DNA of 64,000 nucleotides from Lentisphaerota bacterium (lineage in GTDB: Bacteria > Verrucomicrobiota > Lentisphaeria > Victivallales > Victivallaceae): assembly GCA_017134815.1 (NCBI GenBank), contig CP071032.1, positions 1,302,001-1,366,000 on the forward strand, written 5' to 3'. Position 1 is the stretch's first letter. Each line of letters begins with the position of its first letter. The notes below the pieces were generated by a model. That model ran no database searches, was not told where the DNA came from, and was given only the letters and a program-made list of their open reading frames with translations. The translations under genes and the position numbers were made by a program. Of this stretch, positions 15,440 to 24,515 are shown in pieces.

Positions 15440-16540
15440 CTATTCAGCACTCGGAATTATAATTATCTGATTAGCTTTTAACTGGCCGTCCTTGGGAAGG
15501 TCAGGGTTAAGCTTCTTGATATCCTCTACCTTAATTCCATACTGCTGGGCAAACTTATCCACACTTATATTGCGGGAAACCTCAACAGTATCTGTTTTGC
15601 TGAAAAGCGAGACCTCAGCCGGTTTATTCTGCGGTGCCGGCTGCGGAGCAGGAGCCGGGTTCGAGGGAGCTGCTGAAGCTGCCGGTTTTGCCGCCGGCTT
15701 GCTGCCGCCTACTGCTACATCGCCAATTACGTCGTTAACACTCTGTGTCTGACTGGCAGCGGCCGGAGCAGAGCTCTTCTTAGGAGCAGGAGCGCCGGAT
15801 TTACCTTTTGGCGGAATATACAAACGCTGTCCGATCTTCAACGGACTTCTGCTGCTCAGACTGTTGGCCTGGGCAAGATCTTTGGTACCAATGCCGAAAC
15901 GATGGGCAATCTTCCAAAGTGAGTCACCGCTTTTCACAGTATAAAGACCGTCGGCGGGACGCGCGGCAGCAGCAGTGTGAACCTTTGCTTTTCTGGCTGT
16001 ACTGCGAACAGTTTTCTTTGCTGAATTAGCTGCCTTACGCGGCGCTTTATATTTTACAGACTTCAGCTGCTCCGGAGAAAGAAGTACTCCGCCGGGCGGA
16101 ATTTTCAGGACCTGTCCAACCTTAAGCGGAGATTTCGAGGATAAGTTATTATACGCCGCCAGGTCGTTCATATTCACACCGTACTTACGGCCGATTTTCC
16201 AGAAGGAATCACCCCGCTGAACTGTGTAAGTAAGGGTCTCAGTCTTGACCGGTTCAAAAGGAGGCAGTCCACTTGAAGACTTCATCTGGGCATGAGGAGC
16301 CTGAGCCGGCAAATCAGAGCCGGAAAATACCGGGTTAGTCTGAGTTGGAGCAGGTGTAACCTTCAAGTCTTCATCGGAACTTTGTACATCAAGTTGCCCG
16401 TGCTTTTCTGCAGCGGGGATATAACTTCTTTGGCCGAGGACTTCCGGGCTGGTGCAGCCGCCGGTAAAACACAAACCGGCTAAAAGAACTGCATGCAGCG
16501 AAGCAACTCCGCTGACAATAAACAAAACTTTAGATTTCAC
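15440..16540 (-). CDS. LysM-domain lipoprotein, three LysM repeats
   Basis: A 366-residue envelope protein. The N-terminus is a lipoprotein signal peptide ending in FTGGC (Cys near residue 29). Two well-kept LysM domains follow, YTVQRGDSFWKIGRKYGVN near 108 and YTVKSGDSLWKIAHRFGIG near 198. A divergent third (VSRNISVDKFAQQYGIK) ends the protein. Linkers are rich in Ala, Pro, Lys and Gln. LysM binds N-acetylglucosamine in peptidoglycan, so the protein probably sits between membrane and wall. The start is GTG, with AGGAGG nine bases ahead. Confidence 0.85.
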   Translation of the reverse strand: MKSKVLFIVSGVASLHAVLLAGLCFTGGCTSPEVLGQRSYIPAAEKHGQLDVQSSDEDLKVTPAPTQTNPVFSGSDLPAQAPHAQMKSSSGLPPFEPVKTETLTYTVQRGDSFWKIGRKYGVNMNDLAAYNNLSSKSPLKVGQVLKIPPGGVLLSPEQLKSVKYKAPRKAANSAKKTVRSTARKAKVHTAAAARPADGLYTVKSGDSLWKIAHRFGIGTKDLAQANSLSSRSPLKIGQRLYIPPKGKSGAPAPKKSSAPAAASQTQSVNDVIGDVAVGGSKPAAKPAASAAPSNPAPAPQPAPQNKPAEVSLFSKTDTVEVSRNISVDKFAQQYGIKVEDIKKLNPDLPKDGQLKANQIIIIPSAE

Positions 16541-16708
16541 AGGGATGCCTCCTCTGGATTGAGCAACGTGCTATAAATTTTGAAAAACATAAATCTTGAC
16601 AAAAAACTAACTTGATTCAATATAGAAAAAAAACTCGAAAATGCAAAACTCTAAAAGGGAAAAACAGAAAATATTTATATAAGTTTGACGAGGTTATAAA
16701 ATAAGAGG

Positions 16709-17041
16709 TCAGTTATTGTTTTCCGTGGTGTTTTTATCCTGCTCAAGCGCGCCCGGCTCCTCATATTGCATCACGGTTTCACCTTTCCGGCATAAACCGA
16801 ATTTTTCGCGAGCCACTTTTTCCACCTCTTCAGAGGAATTCTCCAGACCATGTACCTCTTTATTGAGCTGAATACACTCGATAGTTCTCAACTCAGCCTG
16901 TTCTTTTAGCTGGTTCAAAACAGTCCGTCGCTTCTGGTATTTCCGATACACAGGAAGAATGAGTACAGCTGACGATACGACAATCAGCACAACCACCAGA
17001 TAAAAGAGATAAAGTACTATTTTCTTTTTTTTGTCGTCCAA
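16709..17041 (-). CDS. FtsB/DivIC-like septum formation initiator
   Basis: A 110-residue bitopic membrane protein. A short Lys-rich cytoplasmic tip is followed by one membrane helix (about 8-30), then a coiled coil (about 32-65) with Glu/Lys heptads. The closing pattern EEVEKVAREKFGLCRKGETVM is the FtsB/DivIC signature. It should join the FtsQLB-type divisome complex. The start appears to be TTG (17041), with AGG upstream. It follows rho after the rho terminator. Confidence 0.75.
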   Translation of the reverse strand: MDDKKKKIVLYLFYLVVVLIVVSSAVLILPVYRKYQKRRTVLNQLKEQAELRTIECIQLNKEVHGLENSSEEVEKVAREKFGLCRKGETVMQYEEPGALEQDKNTTENNN

Positions 17042-17146
17042 CGCAAAACCTGCAAATATGTTGAGTTACAGCATACAAGAGCTTACAGACTGCTCCAGCC
17101 TGGCGAGAGCGCCGAATAATGCTGCAGAAATATATGGCTCTGTCAA

Positions 17147-17185
17147 TAAAAAAAATCCCGCTGCGGGCTGTTCGCCCGTGCGGGA
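17147..17185 (-). terminator. Rho-independent terminator of the coaE-rho operon
   Basis: An outer stem TCCCGC/GCGGGA (17156-17161, 17180-17185) and an inner stem CGGGC/GCCCG (17164-17168, 17174-17178) are followed on the minus strand by eight T. Confidence 0.88.
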
Positions 17186-17210
17186 AATATACTACACCTG
17201 CAAAGCAGTG

Positions 17211-18917
17211 TCAAACTTGCATTTTAAGCAGGAACTCAATATTTGTCGGTATTTTCTTGAGTTTGCTGATAAGCAGTTCCATAGCTTCACCGGGCGGAAC
17301 GCCGTTCATGGCTTTACGCAGTGTCCAGACCTTGTTCAATTCATCAGGGTGAACCAGCAGTTCCTCACGACGAGTACCGCTGCGCTCAATGTTGATAGCC
17401 GGATAAATACGTTTGTCTGACAGACTGCGGTCAAGATGCAGTTCCATATTACCGGTACCTTTGAACTCTTCAAAAATAACATCGTCCATACGGCTGCCGG
17501 TTTCAATCAGCGCGGTAGCAATAATAGTAAGACTTCCGTGGTTCTCAATATTACGGGCAGCGCCGAAGAAACGTTTTGGCTTATGCAAAGCGTTGGCGTC
17601 AACCCCGCCGGAAAGAATTTTACCACTGTGAGGCTGCAGTGTATTGTAGGCACGGGCCAGACGAGTGATACTGTCAAGCAGAATCACCACGTCGCGTTTG
17701 TATTCAACCAGACGCTTGGCCTTTTCAATTACCATTTCAGCTACCTGAACATGGCGCTCTGGCGGCTCGTCAAAAGTGGAACTCACCACTTCAGCATCCA
17801 CATTGCGCTGCATATCGGTCACTTCCTCAGGGCGCTCGTCAATTAACAGGATAATCAGCTCTACTTCTGGATTATTAGCACGTATGCTGTTGGCGACTTT
17901 CTGCAGAAGTACAGTTTTTCCTGTACGCGGCGGAGCAACGATCAAGCCACGCTGCCCTTTACCGATCGGCGAAGTCATGTCGATAACCCGCGAAGCGATT
18001 TCTTCAGGACGAGTTTCCAGCACCAGCCGTTCAGTCGGGAAATATGGGGTCAGATTGTTAAACGGAATAATACTCTTCTTGCGCTCAGGAGCTTCATGGT
18101 TGATGGATTCAACTTTCAACATCGCAAAGAAGCGCTCTTTTTCCCTTGGAGAACGGATCTGTCCAGCAACAAAATCACCCGTTTTCAAGGAAAAACGCTT
18201 AATCTGAGAAGGACTCAGGTAAATATCTTCTGAACAGGGCAGATAACTGTAATTTGAAGAACGCAAAAAGCCAAATCCGTCCGGCAGCACTTCAAGATAG
18301 CCGCTGCCGTACATAAGCCCGCTCTTTTCAGCATTTGCTTTGAGAATCTCAAATATCAGGCGCGACTTTTCAAGAGCGCCAATACCTTCAACTCCAAGCT
18401 CTTCACCCATTTTTGACAAATCAAGCATAGACATTTTCTGCAGCTCATTGATATCCAGGCTGGGAGCTGTTTTATCACGCTGATAATCAGATCCACGCCG
18501 GCCGTTGCCGTTATGTTTGCGCTGATTTCCGTACTGCTTGCGATTGTCATAATGTTCATGCCGACGGTTATCATTACTGCTTTTCTGAGGTGCGCTTCTT
18601 TCCATTTCTCTTAATGGTTTCGGAGAGTCAGGTTCACCTGCAGGTCTTGTTCCTTCAGGCGCTTTCTGGGCTACCGGTTCTTGAAGCGGTGCCGCTGTTG
18701 ATGCTGCAGGAGTAAAAGCTGTTGATACTTCTCCCGCAGGAGCCGAAGCAGTCTCTTCAACCGCCTTTTTTGGCGGACGCCCACGTCGTTTCTTCGGGGC
18801 TTCTGAGCCTGCGCTGTCTACGGCAGCAGCTGCCTCTTCTAGCTTTTTCTTTGGCGGACGCCCGCGACGTTTCTTCGGGGCTTCTTCTGCTGCCAGGTTT
18901 TCTTTTTCTTCAGCCAT
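17211..18917 (-). CDS. rho: Transcription termination factor Rho with two AT-hook-like motifs in an N-terminal extension
   Basis: A 568-residue Rho, longer than the usual ~420. The extra ~150 residues begin with two copies of [10 protein letters not shown] (about 15-24 and 42-51), then an Ala/Pro stretch and an Arg/Asn/Gly-rich linker. The standard core follows: the helical N-domain, the RNA-binding fold ([13 protein letters not shown]), the P-loop [12 protein letters not shown], the Walker [14 protein letters not shown] and the secondary RNA site. It is a hexameric RNA helicase that ends transcription. Its start overlaps the coaE stop by 8 bp, so the pair is coupled. Confidence 0.95.
   Translation of the reverse strand: MAEEKENLAAEEAPKKRRGRPPKKKLEEAAAAVDSAGSEAPKKRRGRPPKKAVEETASAPAGEVSTAFTPAASTAAPLQEPVAQKAPEGTRPAGEPDSPKPLREMERSAPQKSSNDNRRHEHYDNRKQYGNQRKHNGNGRRGSDYQRDKTAPSLDINELQKMSMLDLSKMGEELGVEGIGALEKSRLIFEILKANAEKSGLMYGSGYLEVLPDGFGFLRSSNYSYLPCSEDIYLSPSQIKRFSLKTGDFVAGQIRSPREKERFFAMLKVESINHEAPERKKSIIPFNNLTPYFPTERLVLETRPEEIASRVIDMTSPIGKGQRGLIVAPPRTGKTVLLQKVANSIRANNPEVELIILLIDERPEEVTDMQRNVDAEVVSSTFDEPPERHVQVAEMVIEKAKRLVEYKRDVVILLDSITRLARAYNTLQPHSGKILSGGVDANALHKPKRFFGAARNIENHGSLTIIATALIETGSRMDDVIFEEFKGTGNMELHLDRSLSDKRIYPAINIERSGTRREELLVHPDELNKVWTLRKAMNGVPPGEAMELLISKLKKIPTNIEFLLKMQV
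18766..18886 (-). repeat. Direct repeat encoding the two AT-hook-like motifs of Rho
   Basis: Two near-identical segments of about 35 bp, at about 18767-18804 and 18848-18886, share GGCGGACGCCC and TTTCTTCGGGGCTTC. They encode the paired [12 protein letters not shown] units and look like a short in-frame duplication. Confidence 0.7.
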
Positions 18918-19506
18918 TTTTATGTGACTCCTTAAAAGTATTGATTAATTCTTTACATTGCTTTTCTAAATCATCGATGTTTCCATTGTTGATAATGGTG
19001 AAATCTGCTTTTTCCATTTTCAGTTCAGGAGTCATCTGCAATTGACTGCGCTGAACTATATTGTCAAGACTGAAACCGGTTTTCAGTAATCTCTGGTGCT
19101 GTACTTCAGGGCTGGCATAAACCGCAATTATTTTATCGAACATCTTTTCCCAGCCTGCCTCATATAAAAGAGGCACCTCAAAAATGATATTTCTCCCTTT
19201 GTGTTGTTCAAAAAAGACTTTTGCAATTCTCTCTATTATTGGATAAAGAACAGAACAAAGCCATTTCAACTCTGAATTATCGGAAAATACAATCTTACTT
19301 ATTCTGGACTTGTTAATACTGCCGTCAGGGCCGAAAACTCCACTGCCCCAATGCTCGTTTAACGCGCTCATAACTTCAGGATTTCTATGATTATAAAGGT
19401 CATGGCACACAGAATCCGCACTGAGCGTATACCACCCTGATGCTTTAAAAAAGGCCAGGACTGAGCTCTTGCCACAGCCGAAACCTCCGGTCAGACCTAG
19501 AATCAT
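18910..19506 (-). CDS. coaE: Dephospho-CoA kinase
   Basis: A 198-residue P-loop kinase. [13 protein letters not shown] (5-17) is the ATP-binding loop, and [10 protein letters not shown] carries the conserved Asp of the substrate site. Further on are [16 protein letters not shown] and the lid with QHQRLL. It makes coenzyme A from dephospho-CoA in the cytoplasm. GGAG lies eight bases before the ATG. It is the first gene of a coaE-rho operon. Confidence 0.93.
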   Translation of the reverse strand: MILGLTGGFGCGKSSVLAFFKASGWYTLSADSVCHDLYNHRNPEVMSALNEHWGSGVFGPDGSINKSRISKIVFSDNSELKWLCSVLYPIIERIAKVFFEQHKGRNIIFEVPLLYEAGWEKMFDKIIAVYASPEVQHQRLLKTGFSLDNIVQRSQLQMTPELKMEKADFTIINNGNIDDLEKQCKELINTFKESHKNG

Positions 19507-19759
19507 AAATATTTCTCCAAATTTTGCTCTCCCTAGTAAAATACCTCGCGGTCAAGTAGAAAAACCGTCAGGAATCCAGTTATTTGTTTGAAACCCGTCA
19601 GCAAATAACTATAATAATTGAAGATTTACCGGGAATTGAATTCGAAATAAGGTTATGCAACTTAAACAGATCAGATATATAATCTGACAGTATTATATTG
19701 CATTATCAGATAAAATTCAAATTATTTTTAAAATTTTTAATAAAAAGATCCTTTCAATT

Positions 19760-20314
19760 ATGAAACAAACTATAATTTCACGGGATAAAATAAGCTCCGG
19801 ATCATGGCTGGAACTGTTAAACATTAAATGGCGGGATGCCAAAGGCAGACACCGCACCTGGGAAGCTGCAGCCCGCACTCAAGGCCGCGGAGCTGTAATG
19901 ATCATAGCAGTTATAAAACAAACTGACGAAATAATTCTGGTCAAACAGTTTCGTCCACCGGCAGGCCGGATTCTGGTCGAACTGCCGGCCGGCCTGATAG
20001 ATGATGGTGAACCACCTGAGGTGACAGCGGAGCGCGAACTTCTGGAAGAAACCGGTTATCACGGCAGTGTTGTCTGTGTATCCCCTCCAGGCTTCAGCTC
20101 GGCAGGAATTTCAGGAGAAACCATAACTACAGTTACAATGGAAATTGATGCTGAAAACTTTAACGGCAAAATCCCGGAATCCAGCCAGGAAGACTCTGAA
20201 GATATTGAAACCGTTCTGATCAAACGCTGCAACCTGCGCACTTATCTTAAAGATGAATTCAGCAAAGGCAACGGAATAGACGCAAAACTGTGGTCATATG
20301 CTGCTGCCTTATGA
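19760..20314 (+). CDS. NUDIX hydrolase, ADP-ribose/ADP-sugar pyrophosphatase type
   Basis: A 184-residue protein. The NUDIX box GLIDDGEPPEVTAERELLEETGY (78-100) is complete, with the catalytic REL.EE core. Upstream, EIILVKQFRPPAGRILVELPAG is the pattern seen in ADP-sugar pyrophosphatases such as NUDT5 and NudF. It likely splits a nucleoside diphosphate sugar into AMP and sugar phosphate. It is convergent with the nucleotidyltransferase-kinase gene, 26 bp away. Confidence 0.82.
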   Translation: MKQTIISRDKISSGSWLELLNIKWRDAKGRHRTWEAAARTQGRGAVMIIAVIKQTDEIILVKQFRPPAGRILVELPAGLIDDGEPPEVTAERELLEETGYHGSVVCVSPPGFSSAGISGETITTVTMEIDAENFNGKIPESSQEDSEDIETVLIKRCNLRTYLKDEFSKGNGIDAKLWSYAAAL

Positions 20315-20340
20315 AGTCTTTTTATACTAAGACAACACGC

Positions 20341-23046
20341 TTAAGGTGAAAGTTCCAGCATTCCGGCTCCGGCTACGGGACGACATACCAGAACATTCGT
20401 CTCCAGCCCGGCCGGTTTGTAGTATTTCTCCTTGAGGGCCTTAATCAACGAGTCAACAGCGTTGCGCTTCACCAGCACCATCATACAACCGCCAAGGCCG
20501 GCTCCGGCAAGCTGCGCCCCCAGTGTACCCCTGGTTTCCATGGCTATATCGACCATACGGTCAATGTCCGGCAGGCTGCAGTGATAAGAACCTGACTGAT
20601 TATAGAGCTGAGCTCTAATCACCCGCTCCGGCTCCCCGCTTTCAATATCATCAATTAGTTTCAGCAAGTATGAGTTTGAAAATGGCGCCTGCCAGGAAAC
20701 ATACTTTCCGGCTTCATTGCATCGTGCCACCCGGTCTCCGTCATGTGAAATCTGCATAAGTTTTCCGATTTCCTGAACGTTTCCTTTTTCCAACAGATCC
20801 GCATAAGCCGCGGCACGCTGAAATTCACTCAGCCCGAAAAGCACTACACCGCGTACCGGATAGATCCCGTCGCGCGGCGGATTGTGGTTTCCCCACAAGT
20901 CATTGAGGTTTTCTCCCTCCAGTCTCTCCTCTATCTCTTGCCTGGTGGCAAAAGACGGCAAATGCAGCAGTATGCGGTAAATCCAGCTCAATGGAACCCC
21001 GAGATTCGCGGTATTTACATCTCTAAGATGCTGCAGCAGTGGGCGATACTGCGGAAACATTTTACGAATCAGCATAAAACCTATCTTATAGCAGCTTACA
21101 CGGTGATTAAACTGGTCTTTAGCCTGATTTGACTTGCAGGCTTTAATACCTGAATCGCATACCGCCATGACATATTCCGCCGGGAAAGGAACTATTTTGT
21201 CAATGGCAAAATCAAAGAAGCTGACTTTTACAACCTTGCCTTTCTGTCCCAGTTTCACTGCTGCATGGTCTGCACTGCCGCCGCGGGTCCCGACAAACCA
21301 TTCCCCCTCCCCGCACAAAGTTACAAACTGCGCCGGAAAGGTGTCAAGCCGGTTTGCTGCCACAATAGCTTCAGCAGCGCCTACAACCAGACTTGAAGAA
21401 GAACTGAGACCGGCAGCCATAGGCACATTCCCCGATACAAAAACGTCCATTCCACGCAATTGACGATGAGGAAACTTCTTTTGGAGGCGCAGAAAAGCGG
21501 CCTTTATATAGGAAGTCCAGTCCACTCCGTAATCGGAAATCATTCTGCGCAGCTTTTCGCTGTTAACCAGAGAAAGCCAGTCATCCCATGGCAAATCTTT
21601 AACCAGTTCCTTTATGGAAAACTCGGCAGCGGCAAAGCGTTCTTCTTCAATATTATAAATATTTACATGGTCATCACTTCTCGGGTGCACTACCATTAAT
21701 GTTTCATACCCGATAGTCATCAGGTTGCAGTTTCCTCCCTGGTGATCAATATGTCTTCCCATAACATTCAGTCTGCCTGGCGAGCGTACAACCCCGACAT
21801 GAGCCATGGGACCAATCTTGGAAGCAGTGAATTCAAGCAGCGGCAGGTACCGGCTGACCTGTCTCCTGACTACGTCGCTGTCATTGCCGTATATTTCTGA
21901 AAGTCCACGCTCGAAATCCCGGTTTTCAGCCGGGCTGACCAAGGTTTCCGCAATAATATTTTCCCACTCTGAAAGCGGTCTGAAGTATTTATTGTCTAAA
22001 GTAACGTCTTCAAGCTGTCGTCGCCCCTGCTTGATTATTCTCTCGACCTCAAGCAGCTCTGCCGGGTCATTGAAGCCCAGAACATTAGTACGATCCTTTT
22101 CCAGCAGCATCCCGATTGCAGAAGCCTTGTCATTACTCCGCCTTAATAGCTTTACTATATCAGAAAGGTATTCTTCCTGCTGAGCATTTTTGGAATCAAG
22201 CCGGTCCATAGCGTAACGCAAATGCCTGACTTTTGTAACATAAACAGACGTATTACAGCAAGGACACTGTTCAACCTCATCAGGCGTCATAAAAATTTTG
22301 CGACCTTTCGCCCTGAATTGAAACAATGTGTCTTCCTCACTGATTTCAGCCAGCAGTTCCGCAGCTGAAAACTCTCTACCGGCAGCCGCATCAGTCCACA
22401 GCGCTCCAAACGCCCTGGTCAGCTTTCCCGGGTCCGGCTCTTTGCCGTTCATAAACCCGTCAATCAACATCTTCTGCATCCGGTTCCCGGAATACCCACT
22501 GCCGCCTTCTGCATGCCTCCTGAGCTTCAGCAACGTTCTCCGCTGCCTGACATCAGCCATTTCAACAATACCTGAAACGCTGTCCCGGGCATCAGTAACA
22601 ATACGCCCCTGACTTGAACCGTTGAAGTTTGGCACAGCCAGCAGCGCAAGGTCCAAACCACCGGTATAGTAGAGGTTAAAAAGTTTTTCCAGTACCGCCT
22701 GATTTATCAGGCGGTCCCCGGCAACCAGCAGTATATCGGCATCTTCCGGCATCATCCGCATGGCGTCAAGCGCACAGCGTACGGCATGGGCGGTACCCAG
22801 CTGTTCCCGTTGATAAACATAAACCGCATTGGAAAATTTTTCACTGACAGTATTTACCACCTGTCCGGCCAGTGAGCCGACGACAATGACATTTTGCTTG
22901 ATACCGCAGCGCCTGTAGTTTTCAACAGCCCGTATTATCACCGGTATCCCATCAACCTCAAAGCAGACCTTGTGGGTATCCGATTCCATCCTGGAACCTC
23001 TGCCTGCTGCCAGTATTATTACATATTCCGGGCTTCTTGCCGCCAT
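20341..23046 (-). CDS. Bifunctional sugar-phosphate nucleotidyltransferase / galactokinase-like GHMP kinase
   Basis: A 901-residue two-enzyme fusion. Residues about 8-345 are a GlmU-like nucleotidyltransferase: LAAGRGSRM at 12-20, LGTAHAV near 83, the metal-site AGD near 110, and a NDPAEL..VE element. An insert near 261 contains CPCCN. Residues about 395-901 are a galactokinase-type GHMP kinase: GRLNVMGRHIDHQGG (424-438), VPMAAGLSSSSS (541-552), GSADHAA with the catalytic Asp near 593, and GAGLGGCMMVLV near the end. The galactokinase sugar loop GEHTDY is changed to GRHIDH. By analogy with FKP and plant salvage enzymes, it would phosphorylate a free sugar at C1 and then make the NDP-sugar. Start chosen at 23046 (GGAG nine bases ahead). 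Confidence 0.85.
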   Translation of the reverse strand: MAARSPEYVIILAAGRGSRMESDTHKVCFEVDGIPVIIRAVENYRRCGIKQNVIVVGSLAGQVVNTVSEKFSNAVYVYQREQLGTAHAVRCALDAMRMMPEDADILLVAGDRLINQAVLEKLFNLYYTGGLDLALLAVPNFNGSSQGRIVTDARDSVSGIVEMADVRQRRTLLKLRRHAEGGSGYSGNRMQKMLIDGFMNGKEPDPGKLTRAFGALWTDAAAGREFSAAELLAEISEEDTLFQFRAKGRKIFMTPDEVEQCPCCNTSVYVTKVRHLRYAMDRLDSKNAQQEEYLSDIVKLLRRSNDKASAIGMLLEKDRTNVLGFNDPAELLEVERIIKQGRRQLEDVTLDNKYFRPLSEWENIIAETLVSPAENRDFERGLSEIYGNDSDVVRRQVSRYLPLLEFTASKIGPMAHVGVVRSPGRLNVMGRHIDHQGGNCNLMTIGYETLMVVHPRSDDHVNIYNIEEERFAAAEFSIKELVKDLPWDDWLSLVNSEKLRRMISDYGVDWTSYIKAAFLRLQKKFPHRQLRGMDVFVSGNVPMAAGLSSSSSLVVGAAEAIVAANRLDTFPAQFVTLCGEGEWFVGTRGGSADHAAVKLGQKGKVVKVSFFDFAIDKIVPFPAEYVMAVCDSGIKACKSNQAKDQFNHRVSCYKIGFMLIRKMFPQYRPLLQHLRDVNTANLGVPLSWIYRILLHLPSFATRQEIEERLEGENLNDLWGNHNPPRDGIYPVRGVVLFGLSEFQRAAAYADLLEKGNVQEIGKLMQISHDGDRVARCNEAGKYVSWQAPFSNSYLLKLIDDIESGEPERVIRAQLYNQSGSYHCSLPDIDRMVDIAMETRGTLGAQLAGAGLGGCMMVLVKRNAVDSLIKALKEKYYKPAGLETNVLVCRPVAGAGMLELSP

Positions 23047-23209
23047 AGAGATATCTCCGTTGACTATGTTTTCCCCTTTGCCGCCTGTTCTTAATATACG
23101 CTGTATAAGCATATTTTCCAGAATCTTGGATGTGCTTCCCTTGATAATGTAAGGTTAAAATGCAATATTTGTTTAAAATCTGTCAGCACTTTCAGCTATT
23201 TGCGGAACA

Positions 23210-23293
23210 TTTTTGTTTACTTTTTTGTTTACTATAGGTAAAAACATGTTGCAATTTTATAATTTTTAACTTATAATTATTATTAGTAAACAA
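23210..23293 (+). promoter_or_regulatory. Candidate operator cluster with three TTGTTTACT-type sites around the dehydrogenase promoter
   Basis: TTTTTGTTTACT occurs twice in tandem (23210-23221 and 23222-23233). Its inverted core AGTAAACAA sits at 23285-23293, downstream of the -10 box. A shorter TTGTAAAC follows near 23295. The sites bracket the promoter, which suits repression by a dimeric regulator; the XRE-cupin protein encoded after the dehydrogenase is the obvious candidate (inference). Confidence 0.5.
23249..23277 (+). promoter_or_regulatory. Sigma-70 promoter of the malate/lactate-type dehydrogenase
   Basis: TTGCAA (23249-23254), a 17-bp spacer, then a consensus TATAAT (23272-23277). 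It lies 55 bp before the start codon. Confidence 0.7.
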
Positions 23294-23331
23294 TCTTGTA
23301 AACCAGAGACTAAAACATTGGGAGACACACC

Positions 23332-24447
23332 ATGTCAAAAGAATCCTGCTGGATCGATTTCGAAACCATGGAAGCTTTCATGCGCGACGTATTTATCGGC
23401 GTCGGAGTTCCTGAAGAAGATGCCGCGATTTGTGCGGATGTCCTGATTGCCGCAGACAAGCGCGGAATTGATTCACATGGCATCGGCCGCTTGAAACCAA
23501 TTTATTACGACCGTATCAAGCTGGGCATTCAAAACCCCGTTACTGAATTTGAGATTGTTCGCGAAGGCCCTACAACCGCTGTTGTCGACGGCCATGACGG
23601 CATGGGACAGGTTATAGCCAAACGCTCCATGCAGATGGCTATCGATAAAGCCAGAAAATTCGGTATGGGCATGGTTGCGGTGCGCAACTCCACCCATTAC
23701 GGAATTGCCGGATATTACCCGCTGATGGCTATTGATAACAACATGATCGGCATCACCGGAACCAACGCCCGCCCGTCAATCGCCCCGACTTTCGGCGTTG
23801 AAAATATGCTTGGCACCAACCCGCTGACTTTCGGTATGCCCAGCGATGAGGAATTTCCGTTCTTTCTTGACTGCGCCACCAGTATTTCACAGCGCGGCAA
23901 AATAGAAGTATATGACCGGGCCGGAAAAGAACTGCCCCCAGGCTGGGTAATCGGCGAAGACGGTAAAACCCGTACCGACACTCATCAGATTCTGCAGGAT
24001 CTGGTAAAAGGCACTGCCGCACTGACACCGCTGGGCGGTATCGGCGAAGACGGCGGCGGTTACAAAGGATACGGCTACGCAGCTGTAGTGGAAATCCTTT
24101 CTGCAGCACTGCAGCAGGGATTATTCCTGAAAGGGCTGCTTGGAATTGACGAAGCAGGAAACCGCCGGCCTTATCACCTTGGGCATTTCTTTATCGCAAT
24201 TGACATCAACGCATTCTGCGATCCCGCAGACTTCAAGAAAACAACTGGGGATATTCTCCGTACCATGAGAAACTCCAAAAAAGCACCGGGTTGTGATCGT
24301 ATTTATACAGCCGGGGAAAAAGAACACGATGCATGGCTCTTCCGCAAGGATAAGGGTGTACCAATCAACCCGGCTCTGCAGAAGCATATAACTGAACTTA
24401 AAGCAGAACTTAAGCTTGATCAATATCATTTCCCGTTTGAGGACTGA
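23332..24447 (+). CDS. Malate/L-lactate dehydrogenase-family oxidoreductase (LdhA_2/YlbC/YjmC type)
   Basis: A 371-residue NAD(P)H-dependent oxidoreductase of the malate/L-lactate dehydrogenase superfamily, distinct from classical LDH. Landmarks are AADKRGIDSHGIGRL near residue 42, VAVRNSTHYGIAGYYPLMA near 118, ARPSIAPTFGVENMLGTNPL and GGYKGYGYAAVVEIL. The Ser/His/Asp/Tyr-containing loops are in place. Relatives reduce or oxidise 2-oxo/2-hydroxy acids, including ureidoglycolate and sulfolactate, so the substrate is open. GGGAG precedes the ATG. An XRE-cupin regulator follows 68 bp downstream behind a hairpin. Confidence 0.85.
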   Translation: MSKESCWIDFETMEAFMRDVFIGVGVPEEDAAICADVLIAADKRGIDSHGIGRLKPIYYDRIKLGIQNPVTEFEIVREGPTTAVVDGHDGMGQVIAKRSMQMAIDKARKFGMGMVAVRNSTHYGIAGYYPLMAIDNNMIGITGTNARPSIAPTFGVENMLGTNPLTFGMPSDEEFPFFLDCATSISQRGKIEVYDRAGKELPPGWVIGEDGKTRTDTHQILQDLVKGTAALTPLGGIGEDGGGYKGYGYAAVVEILSAALQQGLFLKGLLGIDEAGNRRPYHLGHFFIAIDINAFCDPADFKKTTGDILRTMRNSKKAPGCDRIYTAGEKEHDAWLFRKDKGVPINPALQKHITELKAELKLDQYHFPFED

Positions 24448-24460
24448 TAAAAATTACTCT

Positions 24461-24488
24461 GCCGGCCAGGCAAATTTTGCCGGCCGGC
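24461..24488 (+). other. Strong intercistronic hairpin between dehydrogenase and XRE-cupin genes
   Basis: GCCGGCC (24461-24467) pairs with GGCCGGC (24482-24488), and the interior continues as GGCAA/TTGCC. No T-tract follows, so it looks like an mRNA-processing or stabilising element, or a weak attenuator, rather than a full terminator. Confidence 0.6.
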
Positions 24489-24515
24489 ACCTATATTCCA
24501 CAAAAGGATGGATTG

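Noticed and set aside
24461..24488. A rho-independent terminator separating the dehydrogenase and its regulator
   Set aside because: The hairpin is strong but no T-tract follows, so full termination is unlikely; it is listed as an intercistronic hairpin instead.
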